DNA from: Polynucleobacter sp. UK-Mo-2m-Kol15
GTDB taxonomy: Bacteria; Pseudomonadota; Gammaproteobacteria; Burkholderiales; Burkholderiaceae
Assembly: GCF_018881505.1 (NCBI RefSeq)
Contig: NZ_JACVQC010000001.1
Location: forward strand, 1,223,927 to 1,287,926
Direction of reading: 5' to 3'
DNA length: 64,000 bases
Shown here: in pieces, positions 21,554-30,390 of the stretch
Numbering within the stretch: position 1 is the stretch's first letter
Layout of the letters: every line of letters begins with the position of its first letter
Program-made: the position numbers and the translations under genes
The notes under the pieces: model-generated
Told to the model about the DNA's origin: nothing
What the model saw: only the letters and a program-made list of their open reading frames with translations
The model's database searches: none

Positions 21554-22720
21554 GTGGAAAAAGTACGCGTTCTTATTGTTGATGATTCTGCGGTAATGCG
21601 AAAAATCATCGCTAGCGCTTTGCAGAAAGAGCCTTCTATTGAGATTGCCGGTTTTGCTGCTAATGGCTTGCAGGCAATCGAGGCAATACAAACTTGTAAT
21701 CCCGATGTGGTTACCCTCGATATTGAAATGCCAGAGATGGATGGTCTGACGGCTTTACGAGAGATACGCAAAAGCAATAAGTATTTACCCATCATTATGT
21801 TTAGCTCTTTAACGCACAATGGGGCTCAAGCAGCAGTCATGGCGCTCACAGCTGGCGCAAGTGACTATGTCGGCAAGCCTGCAAATGCTAACGGCGGTAT
21901 TGACGATGCTTTTAAGGTTTTAGAGCATGAACTCATTCCTAAGATTATTGGTTTAGCTAAGCGTGTGAAATCGCGAAGAGATAGAGAGGGGAGGGCTGCC
22001 AGTTCGCAAAGACCACTTACTGCTACAGCTACATTGAGCCCCTCGGTCTCCACTAAGTCTTTGGCACCAACTACAACCATTCCCCCACTAGCTTCAAAAG
22101 TTGTTAAGGTCACATCAGGTTTATTGGCAAAACCAGCACAAGCAGTTTGTATTGGTGTTTCTACTGGCGGCCCCGAGGCTCTGATGCAACTTTTTGGTGG
22201 GTTCAACGCCTCTCTTAGCGTGCCGATTTTTATCGTGCAGCATATGCCCGCAGAATTCACGAAATTACTTGCTGCTCGCTTAAGTGCCACAGGTGTGATG
22301 ACGTTCAAAGAAGCAGAAGAAGGGGAGATTGCAGCCCCTGGAATGGTTTACATTGCACCAGGCGGCTTTCATATGACCCTATCGCGGCTCGGAACTAAAA
22401 CAATTATTCATCTCAATACCGAGCCTCCGGAAAATTCATGTAGACCAGCTGTGGATGTCCTTTTTAGAACGGCGGCAGATGTCTATAGTGGCGGCCTTCT
22501 AGCAGTTATGCTCACTGGCATGGGGTATGATGGACTAAAGGGCTCGCAAATGATTAAGGAAAAAGGTGGGCAGGTTATCGCTCAGGATGAAGCAACTAGC
22601 GTCATTTGGGGTATGCCTGGGGCTGTAGTGCAGGCAGGATTGGCGGATGGGGTTCTACCGATCGATAAGATGGCTGATGAAATCATTTTTAGAACTCGTA
22701 AAGTTCCAGTCAGTCGATAG
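21554..22720 (+). CDS. cheB: Chemotaxis-type protein-glutamate methylesterase CheB
   Basis: Response regulator that demethylates or deamidates receptor glutamates. It has an N-terminal receiver domain with Asp10/Asp11 and phospho-acceptor Asp56 (TLDIEMP), a Ser/Thr/Pro-rich linker at about 140-195, and the methylesterase domain with Ser203 (GVSTGGP), His230 (QHMPAEF) and Asp326 (GYDG), a complete catalytic triad. The start is GTG 21554 with AGGA a few bases upstream. cheR follows after one base. No CheA, CheW, CheY or receptor gene is in the window, so this is an isolated adaptation pair beside an adenylate cyclase. Confidence 0.94.
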   Translation: MEKVRVLIVDDSAVMRKIIASALQKEPSIEIAGFAANGLQAIEAIQTCNPDVVTLDIEMPEMDGLTALREIRKSNKYLPIIMFSSLTHNGAQAAVMALTAGASDYVGKPANANGGIDDAFKVLEHELIPKIIGLAKRVKSRRDREGRAASSQRPLTATATLSPSVSTKSLAPTTTIPPLASKVVKVTSGLLAKPAQAVCIGVSTGGPEALMQLFGGFNASLSVPIFIVQHMPAEFTKLLAARLSATGVMTFKEAEEGEIAAPGMVYIAPGGFHMTLSRLGTKTIIHLNTEPPENSCRPAVDVLFRTAADVYSGGLLAVMLTGMGYDGLKGSQMIKEKGGQVIAQDEATSVIWGMPGAVVQAGLADGVLPIDKMADEIIFRTRKVPVSR

Positions 22721-22721
22721 C

Positions 22722-23552
22722 ATGTCAAAACAATATCTACCGCAGTTTTATACAATGTTAGAGCAGCAGGTAGGAATTGCTTTAGATGACACCAAGCAGT
22801 ATTTGCTGGAGTCCCGTTTAATGCCGATTGCGCAACAAAAAGGTCTTCCAGATGTCTATGCCCTGATTAAGCTCTTAACGCAGAGTCCTTTAGGCTCATT
22901 ACATTGGCAAGTATTTGAAGCATTGACAACAAATGAGACTTCATTCTTTCGGGATAAACACGTATTTGAAGCTTTGCGAACATCGATTCTTCCGGAGCTC
23001 ATTGAGCATCGTAAAAAAGATAGAACTTTACGCATCTGGAGTTCAGCGTGTTCTGCTGGTCAGGAGGTCTACAGCCTAGCAATGATGTTGAGAGAAGATT
23101 TCCCGATGCTACATGATTGGACCATCTATCTTCAGGCGACAGATATTTCTGAGTTAGTCCTAGCGAAGGCTAAGTCTGGAATCTATAGCTCGATGGAGGC
23201 TCATCGTGGCCTTAATGATCATTTCCTGCATAAATATTTTGAAAGCATTGAGAAAGGCGCCTTTCAGATCAAACCATCTATACGTCAAATGGTCAATTTT
23301 TCTCATCATAATTTAGTAGGGGATTGGCCGTTTTATCCTAAATTTGATCTGATATTACTCAGAAATGTACTGATTTATTTCAAACAGGATGCAAAAGATA
23401 AGGTGTTATCTAAGATGCAGCAACACTTAAACGGTGGCGATAGTGTGTTGATTTTGGGTGCCGCTGAATCGATCTACCTCAATGATTTATACAAATTAGT
23501 CGCGCTTGATAAGATTTCTTATTATAAATCTAATACTCTTATTAAGGTCTGA
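22722..23552 (+). CDS. cheR: Chemotaxis-type protein-glutamate O-methyltransferase CheR
   Basis: SAM-dependent methyltransferase for receptor glutamates, the counterpart of CheB. The 276-residue protein begins at ATG 22722, one base after the cheB stop; the frame is open further upstream but only within cheB. Motifs are TTNETSFFRD, the SAM-binding SACSAGQEVYSLAM, ATDIS, and RNVLIYF. There is no C-terminal TPR extension. Its stop is one base before the adenylate cyclase start, so cheB-cheR-cyclase form a tight operon. Confidence 0.94.
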   Translation: MSKQYLPQFYTMLEQQVGIALDDTKQYLLESRLMPIAQQKGLPDVYALIKLLTQSPLGSLHWQVFEALTTNETSFFRDKHVFEALRTSILPELIEHRKKDRTLRIWSSACSAGQEVYSLAMMLREDFPMLHDWTIYLQATDISELVLAKAKSGIYSSMEAHRGLNDHFLHKYFESIEKGAFQIKPSIRQMVNFSHHNLVGDWPFYPKFDLILLRNVLIYFKQDAKDKVLSKMQQHLNGGDSVLILGAAESIYLNDLYKLVALDKISYYKSNTLIKV

Positions 23553-23553
23553 T

Positions 23554-24693
23554 ATGGAAAACCAAAGCATTCCTCCTGCGTCACCAGTAATTGAGATTGA
23601 CCCAGTATTTGCTGCATTTTCTGTTCTGGTAGTAGATGACAGTAGAACTTTGCGTAAGATCCTCATCCGAGAGTTGAACTCTTTGGGATTCCATAATATT
23701 TTAGAAGCAGCTGATGGTCTTGAGGCTATTGAGGTTGTTAAGACTAAGTCTGTTGATTTGATGCTCTTGGATATGGAAATGCCTGAACTCGATGGCTTAG
23801 GAGTCTTAGGCCAGCTCAAGGCAAATGACGCTTATAAGGCATTGCCTATTATTGTGATATCTGGCGCAGATCAATTTGAAAAAACAATTAAATGTATTGA
23901 AATTGGTGCTGAGGATTATTTGCCCAAGCCATTTGACCCCATTCTTTTGCGCGCCCGTATTTTTTCTTCTCTTGAGAAAAAGCGTCTACGTGATTTAGAT
24001 CGCAAACACTTAGAAATGCTGAACCAAGAAAAGCAATTGCTTGAGATAGAGCAAATGAAAACAGAAAAGCTGATGCTCAATATTCTTCCTAGACCTATTG
24101 CGGAGAGATTAAAGCGCGGAGAGAAGAATATTTCAGGGAGCTACCCAGATGTCACAATTCTATTTAGTGACTTAGTGGGCTTTACAAAAATGTCCTCCAA
24201 AACTACAGCAACTGATTTGGTGAGACTATTGAATGATTTATTCACCCGTTTTGATATACGTGCAGAAGCTTTGGGTTTGGAAAAAATTAAGACCATTGGA
24301 GATGCTTATATGGTAGTAGGGGGTCTTCCCATTCCGCGCCCCGATCATGCCGCCCTTTGTGCAGAGATGGCTTTAGGAATGTTTGAAGATCTCCAGAATT
24401 TCAATCAAGAAAATAATGCTGAACTCAATATGCGTATTGGTATGAATTCAGGCCCAGTAGTTGCTGGAGTCATTGGGTTTACTAAGTTTTCCTATGACCT
24501 TTGGGGTAATACTGTGAATACAGCCAGTCGGATGGAATCTACCTCTCAGCATGGACGGGTTCAGGTATCCCCTAGTACATATGAGGCTCTCAAGGATCTC
24601 TATGATTTTGAGGATGCTGGTCTAATGGAGTGCAAGGGGCTAGGAGAAATCCGCACCTACTTGCTTGTCGGCAAAAGATCCCATTTAGCCTGA
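23554..24693 (+). CDS. Response-regulator adenylate cyclase (receiver + class III cyclase)
   Basis: 379-residue soluble protein. A receiver domain at about 21-140 carries Asp28/Asp29 and phospho-acceptor Asp73 (LLDMEMP), with KPF at 125-127. A helical linker at about 140-175 leads into a class III cyclase domain. Metal ligands are Asp206 (FSDLVGF) and Asp250 (GDAYM), and the transition-state pair Asn322 and Arg326 is in WGNTVNTASRMES. The base-specifying residues are Lys246 (EKIKTIG) and Asp315 (SYDLWG), which select ATP; guanylate cyclases have Glu and Cys there. It therefore most likely makes cAMP under phosphorylation control. The start ATG 23554 is one base after cheR. Confidence 0.92.
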   Translation: MENQSIPPASPVIEIDPVFAAFSVLVVDDSRTLRKILIRELNSLGFHNILEAADGLEAIEVVKTKSVDLMLLDMEMPELDGLGVLGQLKANDAYKALPIIVISGADQFEKTIKCIEIGAEDYLPKPFDPILLRARIFSSLEKKRLRDLDRKHLEMLNQEKQLLEIEQMKTEKLMLNILPRPIAERLKRGEKNISGSYPDVTILFSDLVGFTKMSSKTTATDLVRLLNDLFTRFDIRAEALGLEKIKTIGDAYMVVGGLPIPRPDHAALCAEMALGMFEDLQNFNQENNAELNMRIGMNSGPVVAGVIGFTKFSYDLWGNTVNTASRMESTSQHGRVQVSPSTYEALKDLYDFEDAGLMECKGLGEIRTYLLVGKRSHLA

Positions 24694-24749
24694 CAAATAA
24701 TAAAAGCTGTTTTATGATGATTAAAGTACCAATACTAGGATAAAAAGTC

Positions 24750-25301
24750 ATGTCTGAGAATGTAAATCATTCGGAACTTACGCCAGATCAATCTGGGCGT
24801 ATTGAGGTTTTTGTAGAGAAGTTGATTTTTAGAAGTCGTTGGATTTTGGCTTTTTTCTATCTCATCTTAGTGGCTACCTTGGGATTGGTGGCAATAAAAT
24901 TTGCCAAAGAATTTATGCACTTTGCATCTATCTTTTGGAATGCTTCTGAGGCTGAATTTGTGACGGGTGTTCTTGCTATTGTCGATAAGACTTTGTTAGG
25001 TAACTTATTGATTTTGATTATTTTCTCTGGATATGAAAACTTTGTTTCTATCATTGGTGCTGCTAAATCTAGCGCTGATCGACCAAAGTGGATGGGGGGA
25101 GTGGATTTTGCTAGCCTAAAGTTAAAGTTAATTGGCTCTATTGTTGCTTTATCGGGCATCAATCTTTTGGCAGCATTCTTGGAAATTGAAACTACCAATA
25201 AAGAGAATCTTGGTTGGATGGTGGGTATTCATATTACCTTTGTCGTAACTGGCTTGATATTTGCTCTCTCAGAGAGATATATGGTTCACGAAAAAGAATG
25301 A
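24750..25301 (+). CDS. YqhA family (UPF0114) membrane protein
   Basis: 183-residue inner-membrane protein with hydrophobic helices at about 31-51, 85-103, 128-146 and 157-176. The segments ERIEKLIFRSRW-like (here VEKLIFRSRWIL), DKTLLGNLLILIIFSGYENFVS and WMGGVDFASLKLKLIGSIVALSGINLL match the UPF0114/YqhA family, whose function is not established. It is 56 bases after the cyclase, on the same strand, and may belong to that operon. Confidence 0.88.
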   Translation: MSENVNHSELTPDQSGRIEVFVEKLIFRSRWILAFFYLILVATLGLVAIKFAKEFMHFASIFWNASEAEFVTGVLAIVDKTLLGNLLILIIFSGYENFVSIIGAAKSSADRPKWMGGVDFASLKLKLIGSIVALSGINLLAAFLEIETTNKENLGWMVGIHITFVVTGLIFALSERYMVHEKE

Positions 25302-25465
25302 ATGTCATCTTTTTGATTGCAGCAGACTTATAACCATTCAATTTGGAGTCTTTGGAGCTAAGGAGTGGGCTACCTAAAAGCTAGGGTTGTATTTTGGCAA
25401 AACGCCCCCATATCTGTCTTATGTAGATTTATGAAGAGGGGCGCAGAGCGCATTTAAACCTTGTT

Positions 25466-25552
25466 TGGTGCCCAGGAAGGGACTCGAACCCCCACAACCT
25501 TACGATCGCCAGCACCTGAAGCTGGTGCGTCTACCAATTTCGCCACCTGGGC
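25466..25552 (-). tRNA. tRNA-Leu (anticodon CAG)
   Basis: Read leftward from 25552: acceptor stem GCCCAGG pairs with CCTGGGC, anticodon arm CCAGC-TTCAGGT-GCTGG with anticodon CAG, a long variable arm typical of tRNA-Leu, a T-arm with GGTTCGAGTCC, discriminator A and an encoded CCA end (25468-25466). It is the only tRNA gene in the window. Confidence 0.96.
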
Positions 25553-25560
25553 ATGCCATT

Positions 25561-25566
25561 ATTATA
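25561..25566 (-). promoter_or_regulatory. Candidate -10 box of the tRNA-Leu promoter
   Basis: Leftward TATAAT lies 8 bases before the tRNA 5' end. This suits a transcript with almost no leader. The -35 region is weak, so the call rests on the -10 match and its position. Confidence 0.4.
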
Positions 25567-25699
25567 AAGGTATACGCCTTCTGGCTCATTTCCCAACCCC
25601 CCGCTTTGGCTTTTCCCCTTTCAGACTTGGTGGTTTGATACAGTAGCCTTAACAAGAATAACGATTGATATATAAGGCATGTATTGCCGAAGGAATTAA

Positions 25700-28102
25700 A
25701 TGCGTAAAGCAAAAAACTTGGTGCCACGAGAGGCTGACCGTTTAGGTACAGTCCAAGGTCACCGAGATGGATTTGGATTTGTTATCCCTGATGACGGTGG
25801 CGAAGATATTTTTCTTTCTGAAAGAGAGATGTCTCGCGTTATGCACGGTGATAGAGTCAATGTCAGAGTATTGGGAACAGATCGGCGCGGTCGTCCAGAG
25901 GGTCAGATCGTTGATGTGATTTTGCATGCCAATAAAGTGGTCATTGGACGTCTCTTGAATGAGAATGGTGTTTTGATTGTTGCTCCGGAGGATAAGCGTA
26001 TTGGCCACGATATTTTGATTCCGCCAAAGGGTCAGGGTAATGCGAAATTAGGCCAAGTAGTAAGTGTTGAAATCATTGATTATCCAGACAGCTATCGTCA
26101 AGCAGTTGGTCGAGTGGTTGAAGTTTTAGGTGAGATTGATGATCCTGGTATGGAGATCGAAATCGCTGTGCGCAAGTATGGTGTTCCCCATGAATTTTCA
26201 GCGGCTGCAAAAAAAGAAGCGGAGGCATTGCCTGATTCCGTACAGCAATCTGATCTTGAGGGTCGGGTTGATTTGCGGGATGTTCCCCTAGTTACCATTG
26301 ATGGTGCCGATGCCCGTGACTTTGATGATGCCGTGTATTGCGAGCCAGTGATGTATGGCAAGAGTAAAGCCTGGCGCTTGATTGTTGCTATTGCGGATGT
26401 ATCCCACTATGTCAAGCCTGGCCATCCTTTGGATGATGAAGGTCTCTTGCGTGCTACTTCGGTGTATTTTCCAAGGCGAGTGATACCCATGCTGCCGGAG
26501 AAAATCTCTAATGGCTTATGTTCACTAAACCCAGGCGTTGATCGTCTATGCATGGTTTGTGACTCGGTTGTCGATAACAACGGCGTGGTATTGGCATATC
26601 AGTTCTATCCAGCAGTAATGCATTCTGCGCAGCGTTTTACATACGATATCGTATGGGAAATTCTTTCTAATAGTAAGGGTCCTGAAGCAACGCGCTTTAC
26701 AGAATTTAGACCCTTGCTGACTAATCTATATTCGCTGTATAAAATTTTATTGGATGCACGTCAAAAACGTGGTGCTATCGAATTCGAAACTACTGAAACT
26801 CAGATCATCAGCAATGAGTTGGGTAAGATCCTGCGTATTGAGCCTCGCCTCCGTAATGATGCCCATCGCTTAATTGAAGAGTGTATGTTGACAGCCAACG
26901 TGTGTGCTGCAGACTTTATTGATCAGAATAAGCATCTCAGTTTGTATCGTGTTCACGGAGAACCTTCTGAAGAAAAATTAGTGACCTTGCGCCAAGTCTT
27001 GCGAACATCTGGTTTGTCCTTGGGTGGTGGTGAAAAGCCCAAACCAAAAGATTACGCTAAGCTAATGCGCGAAATTAAAGAGCGTCCTGATGCCAATATG
27101 CTTCAGTCGGTTGTTTTACGCTCTATGCAACAGGCGATGTATCAACCGGATAACGAAGGCCACTTCGGTCTTGCTTATCCCGCATACTCGCATTTCACGA
27201 GCCCGATTCGCCGTTACCCTGATTTATTGACACATCGTGTGATCAAGGCGATTCTTATCAAGAAGCCTTACATTCCAGTATTGCCCCCCACAGTTCCGCT
27301 GAACTTGACTTTGCCTCGCAAGGGCAAGGGTCGCGAGAATGCGGTCAATGCCAAGAAGTCTCATAGCGACGCGAAAGAGGCTGCAGCTAAAGGTGTGCGC
27401 TTACCTAAGTTACCCAAAGGTGCCAATGCTGCTTTACCTATTTGGGGGCAGCTAGGAGTTCATTGCTCATCTAATGAGCGCCGTGCAGATGAAGCATCTC
27501 GTGATGTAGAGGCGTGGCTCAAGTGTTATTACATGCGCGACCACTTGGGTCAAGAGTATGCTGGTACGGTTACCGGTGTAGCCTCATTTGGTTTATTTGT
27601 GCAGTTAGAAAATCTCTTTGTCGAGGGGATGATTCATGTAACCGAATTAGGTGGGGACTATTTCCAGTACGATGAGGCTCGTCAAGAACTCCGTGGTGAG
27701 AGAACGGGGATTCGTTATCGCTTAGGTGATCGCGTCCATGTCTTGGTGAGTCGAGTTGATCTTGATGCACGTAAGATCGAGTTCAGTCTGGTGAAGTCTG
27801 TTGGCTTAGAGCCAGGAGGCACTACCAACCGCCGCCAAATTATTTTGGCTAGTGATACTGGTAGGCCGAATAAAAAAGCCTCTCCGAAAAAAGGTCGGCC
27901 TGGAAGTAAAGAGCCGCAGAAACATTCCGGTGTTAATGTGAATGCTGATAAATCTGCGGGAAATCTTGGTGCCAACCAATCGAAAAATCATGCCGGACGA
28001 ACCGCAAGTAAGGTTGCCAAATCTGGTAAGCCATTAAGGCCCACAGGAAAATCTGCTGGCACTAAGCCGCCTGTTCGTAACACTAAAGCGCGTCGTAAAT
28101 AA
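25700..28102 (+). CDS. rnr: Ribonuclease R
   Basis: 3'-5' processive exoribonuclease that degrades structured RNA. An N-terminal cold-shock-like domain (GTVQGHRDGFGFVIP) is followed by a second OB domain, the RNB catalytic domain with the aspartate-rich motif DGADARDFDDAV (about residues 201-212), and an S1 domain from about residue 618 (GTVTGVASFGLFVQL). The last 100 residues are a Lys/Arg/Gly/Pro-rich tail. An extra segment of about 60 residues (roughly 523-583, basic and Pro/Ala-rich) interrupts the end of the RNB domain. rlmB follows after 29 bases, as in E. coli. Confidence 0.95.
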   Translation: MRKAKNLVPREADRLGTVQGHRDGFGFVIPDDGGEDIFLSEREMSRVMHGDRVNVRVLGTDRRGRPEGQIVDVILHANKVVIGRLLNENGVLIVAPEDKRIGHDILIPPKGQGNAKLGQVVSVEIIDYPDSYRQAVGRVVEVLGEIDDPGMEIEIAVRKYGVPHEFSAAAKKEAEALPDSVQQSDLEGRVDLRDVPLVTIDGADARDFDDAVYCEPVMYGKSKAWRLIVAIADVSHYVKPGHPLDDEGLLRATSVYFPRRVIPMLPEKISNGLCSLNPGVDRLCMVCDSVVDNNGVVLAYQFYPAVMHSAQRFTYDIVWEILSNSKGPEATRFTEFRPLLTNLYSLYKILLDARQKRGAIEFETTETQIISNELGKILRIEPRLRNDAHRLIEECMLTANVCAADFIDQNKHLSLYRVHGEPSEEKLVTLRQVLRTSGLSLGGGEKPKPKDYAKLMREIKERPDANMLQSVVLRSMQQAMYQPDNEGHFGLAYPAYSHFTSPIRRYPDLLTHRVIKAILIKKPYIPVLPPTVPLNLTLPRKGKGRENAVNAKKSHSDAKEAAAKGVRLPKLPKGANAALPIWGQLGVHCSSNERRADEASRDVEAWLKCYYMRDHLGQEYAGTVTGVASFGLFVQLENLFVEGMIHVTELGGDYFQYDEARQELRGERTGIRYRLGDRVHVLVSRVDLDARKIEFSLVKSVGLEPGGTTNRRQIILASDTGRPNKKASPKKGRPGSKEPQKHSGVNVNADKSAGNLGANQSKNHAGRTASKVAKSGKPLRPTGKSAGTKPPVRNTKARRK

Positions 28103-28131
28103 GTATTTATTCAAGATTGAGATAAGTAAAA

Positions 28132-28887
28132 ATGAAGCAAATATTAGTTGGTTTTCATGCGGTACAAGCGCGCTTACGGGTGGATGCAGCAAGTCTGAAG
28201 TCAGTTTATTTTGACCCGAGTAGACGTGATCGTCGTATGGGTGATTTTCTCAAGCAGGCTGAAGAGATTCTGGGAGAAAGATTACATGCAGCCGACTCTG
28301 AACGCCTTCATAAGCTAGCAGGACATGATCGCCATCAAGGTGTAGTAGCTTTGGCGGAGAAAATGACGATTGCTCGGACCATTATGGAAGTGGTTGAGGA
28401 TACAGAAAGCAATCAAAGTAAGGTGATGTTCTTGGTGCTTGATGGCGTAACTGATCCCCATAACTTTGGTGCATGTTTACGTGTTGCTGATGGTGCCGGT
28501 GTCGATGCTGTAGTTATCCCCAAGGACCGTTCAGCCTCAATCAATGCAACCGTAAGTAAAGTATCGAGCGGTGCCTCTGAGGTGATACCAGTAATCACCG
28601 TTACCAACTTAGTCCGCAGCATGAAAGAGATGCAGGAGGCAGGCGTTTGGTTGATTGGTACTGACGATGAGGCCGAAAAGTCGATTTACGATTTAGATCT
28701 GACTGGACCGATTGGAATTGTAATGGGCGCAGAAGGTGAGGGTATGCGCCGTTTAACTCGCGAAACCTGCGATGAGTTAGTGCGTATTCCGATGAAGGGT
28801 GTGGTTGAGAGTCTCAATGTCTCTGTCGCGAGTGGTGTTTGCTTGTATGAAGCGCTAAGGCAGAGATTAGCTAAAGAGCCTAGCTAA
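28132..28887 (+). CDS. rlmB: 23S rRNA (guanosine2251-2'-O)-methyltransferase RlmB
   Basis: SpoU-family (trefoil-knot) methyltransferase of 23S rRNA Gm2251. An N-terminal substrate-binding domain is followed by the three SpoU motifs: LDGVTDPHNFGACLRVADG, IGIVMGAEGEGMRRL and IPMKGVVESLNVSVASGVCLYEA. The length, 251 residues, is typical. It lies behind rnr, an order shared with E. coli. Its last 8 bases overlap the convergent trxC gene. Confidence 0.95.
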   Translation: MKQILVGFHAVQARLRVDAASLKSVYFDPSRRDRRMGDFLKQAEEILGERLHAADSERLHKLAGHDRHQGVVALAEKMTIARTIMEVVEDTESNQSKVMFLVLDGVTDPHNFGACLRVADGAGVDAVVIPKDRSASINATVSKVSSGASEVIPVITVTNLVRSMKEMQEAGVWLIGTDDEAEKSIYDLDLTGPIGIVMGAEGEGMRRLTRETCDELVRIPMKGVVESLNVSVASGVCLYEALRQRLAKEPS

Positions 28888-29305
28888 CTAGTAATTGCTG
28901 CACAAATTGCTCTAGCTGTGCAGGTGGCAGTGCACCGCTAATGCGGTGAACCTCTTTACCACCCTTAAATCCCGCTAGGGTTGGTATTGAACGGATATTC
29001 CATTGCGATCCGAGTAGTTGTTCTGCCTCGGTATTGACTTTCACAAACAGCACTTGATTTGCATGGCTAATAGCGCTCGACTGAAAAGTCGGGCCAAACA
29101 TCTTGCATGGCCCACACCATGGAGCCCAGAAATCGACAATTACCGGCATTGTCAATTGAGTCACGAGCTCGCTAAAGTTTGCCGCTGTTGCATTGACTGG
29201 TAAGGACAGGAGCTCTTGTTTGCAGGCACCACAGATGGGCGTCTGAGTGAGTTTTTCAGCAGGAACTCGATTACCTCTACTGCAATGTGGACAATGAATA
29301 ATCAT
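28880..29305 (-). CDS. trxC: Thioredoxin 2 (zinc-binding TrxC)
   Basis: 141-residue thioredoxin with an N-terminal zinc ribbon (CPHCSRGNR and CGACK) ahead of a thioredoxin fold with the active site WCGPCK. It reduces protein disulfides, and TrxC is usually linked to oxidative stress. The start is ATG 29305. Its 3' end overlaps rlmB by 8 bases on the opposite strand, and it is 17 bases downstream of the transaldolase gene on the same strand, so it is probably cotranscribed with tal. Confidence 0.94.
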   Translation of the reverse strand: MIIHCPHCSRGNRVPAEKLTQTPICGACKQELLSLPVNATAANFSELVTQLTMPVIVDFWAPWCGPCKMFGPTFQSSAISHANQVLFVKVNTEAEQLLGSQWNIRSIPTLAGFKGGKEVHRISGALPPAQLEQFVQQLLVS

Positions 29306-29322
29306 CTTGGCCCCTTGGTTGC

Positions 29323-30291
29323 TTAGCTAGTTAATAAGGCCTCTAATTTTTCAGTATCGATGCAGAAATTCCGTATTCCTTCAGCTAACTTTTCAGTGGC
29401 CATCGCATCATTATTTAATTGGAGCCTAAAATTTGACTCATCTAGCCTTAGGGCTGATATATTTTCACTAGTTAGCGCGCTCGCTGCATTGCTGGCATTT
29501 AGTCTTTTCTCAACCCTTGCCGAACTATTTTGAAGTTCTCCCAAAAGCTCGGGACTGATGGTGAGTAAGTCGCACCCGGCTAGCTCCAGAATTTGGCTAG
29601 TATTACGAAAGCTAGCACCCATGATCTCGGTAGCGATGCCAAAGTGCTTGTAATAATGGAAGATACGCTTAACCGACGTTACGCCAGGATCACTTGCCCC
29701 GCCATAATTAACATCATTCCAGTTACTGCCGAGTTTGGCTTTATACCAATCAGTGATCCGCCCCACAAATGGTGAAATCAGTTTGGCATTGACTGCACCA
29801 CAGGCTGCAGCTTGTACCAAAGAGAAAAGCAATGTCATATTGCAATGAATACCTTGAGCCTCTAAAGCCTTGGCCGCCTGAATGCCTTCCCATGTGCCCG
29901 CCAACTTAATCAATACACGTTTACGATCAATCCCTTGAGATTCATATAGAGCTATTAGATGTTTTGCTTTAGTAATGGTTGCTTGGGTATCAAAAGATAG
30001 GCGAGCATCAACTTCAGTTGAAACCCTTCCAGGGATGATCTTTAAGATCTCAAGACCAAAAGCCACTAGGATATGGTCAACTAAATCCACTGCTTGCATT
30101 CTGGGGTGCGCTGATTTGACTTGATTGACTAATAACTGATAGTTGGCTTGCTGTGCGGCCTTCAGAATCAGAGATGGGTTGGTGGTGGCGTCTTGTGGGT
30201 GGTATTGCTGCATGCGTTCAAAGTCACCGGTATCGGCCACGACGGTGGTGAGTTGTTTAAGTTGGCTCAGTGAGGAAGTGGGTGATGTCAT
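29323..30291 (-). CDS. tal: Transaldolase
   Basis: Transfers dihydroxyacetone units between sugar phosphates in the non-oxidative pentose phosphate pathway. A beta/alpha-barrel enzyme with the early DATTNPSL motif and the Schiff-base lysine in [15 protein letters not shown] 30291 gives 322 residues, the length of the classical TalB-like subfamily; a TTG at 30303 would add four. It is divergent from rpiA, which acts in the same pathway; the shared gap of about 99 bases must hold both promoters. Confidence 0.95.
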   Translation of the reverse strand: MTSPTSSLSQLKQLTTVVADTGDFERMQQYHPQDATTNPSLILKAAQQANYQLLVNQVKSAHPRMQAVDLVDHILVAFGLEILKIIPGRVSTEVDARLSFDTQATITKAKHLIALYESQGIDRKRVLIKLAGTWEGIQAAKALEAQGIHCNMTLLFSLVQAAACGAVNAKLISPFVGRITDWYKAKLGSNWNDVNYGGASDPGVTSVKRIFHYYKHFGIATEIMGASFRNTSQILELAGCDLLTISPELLGELQNSSARVEKRLNASNAASALTSENISALRLDESNFRLQLNNDAMATEKLAEGIRNFCIDTEKLEALLTS

Positions 30292-30390
30292 CGGTATTGG
30301 CAATGCTTTCGATTAATAAATCAGGGAATATCATATGATAGATGCATAAATAAGACTGTTCCAGTTCAGATAAGGATATCGGGCAAGATC

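Noticed and set aside
23554-24693. Calling the cyclase a guanylate or diguanylate cyclase
   Set aside because: Base-contact residues Lys246 and Asp315 are those of adenylate cyclases, and there is no GGDEF motif.
25461-25727. Short frames across the tRNA-Leu region
   Set aside because: They are read through a clear tRNA gene and are chance open frames.
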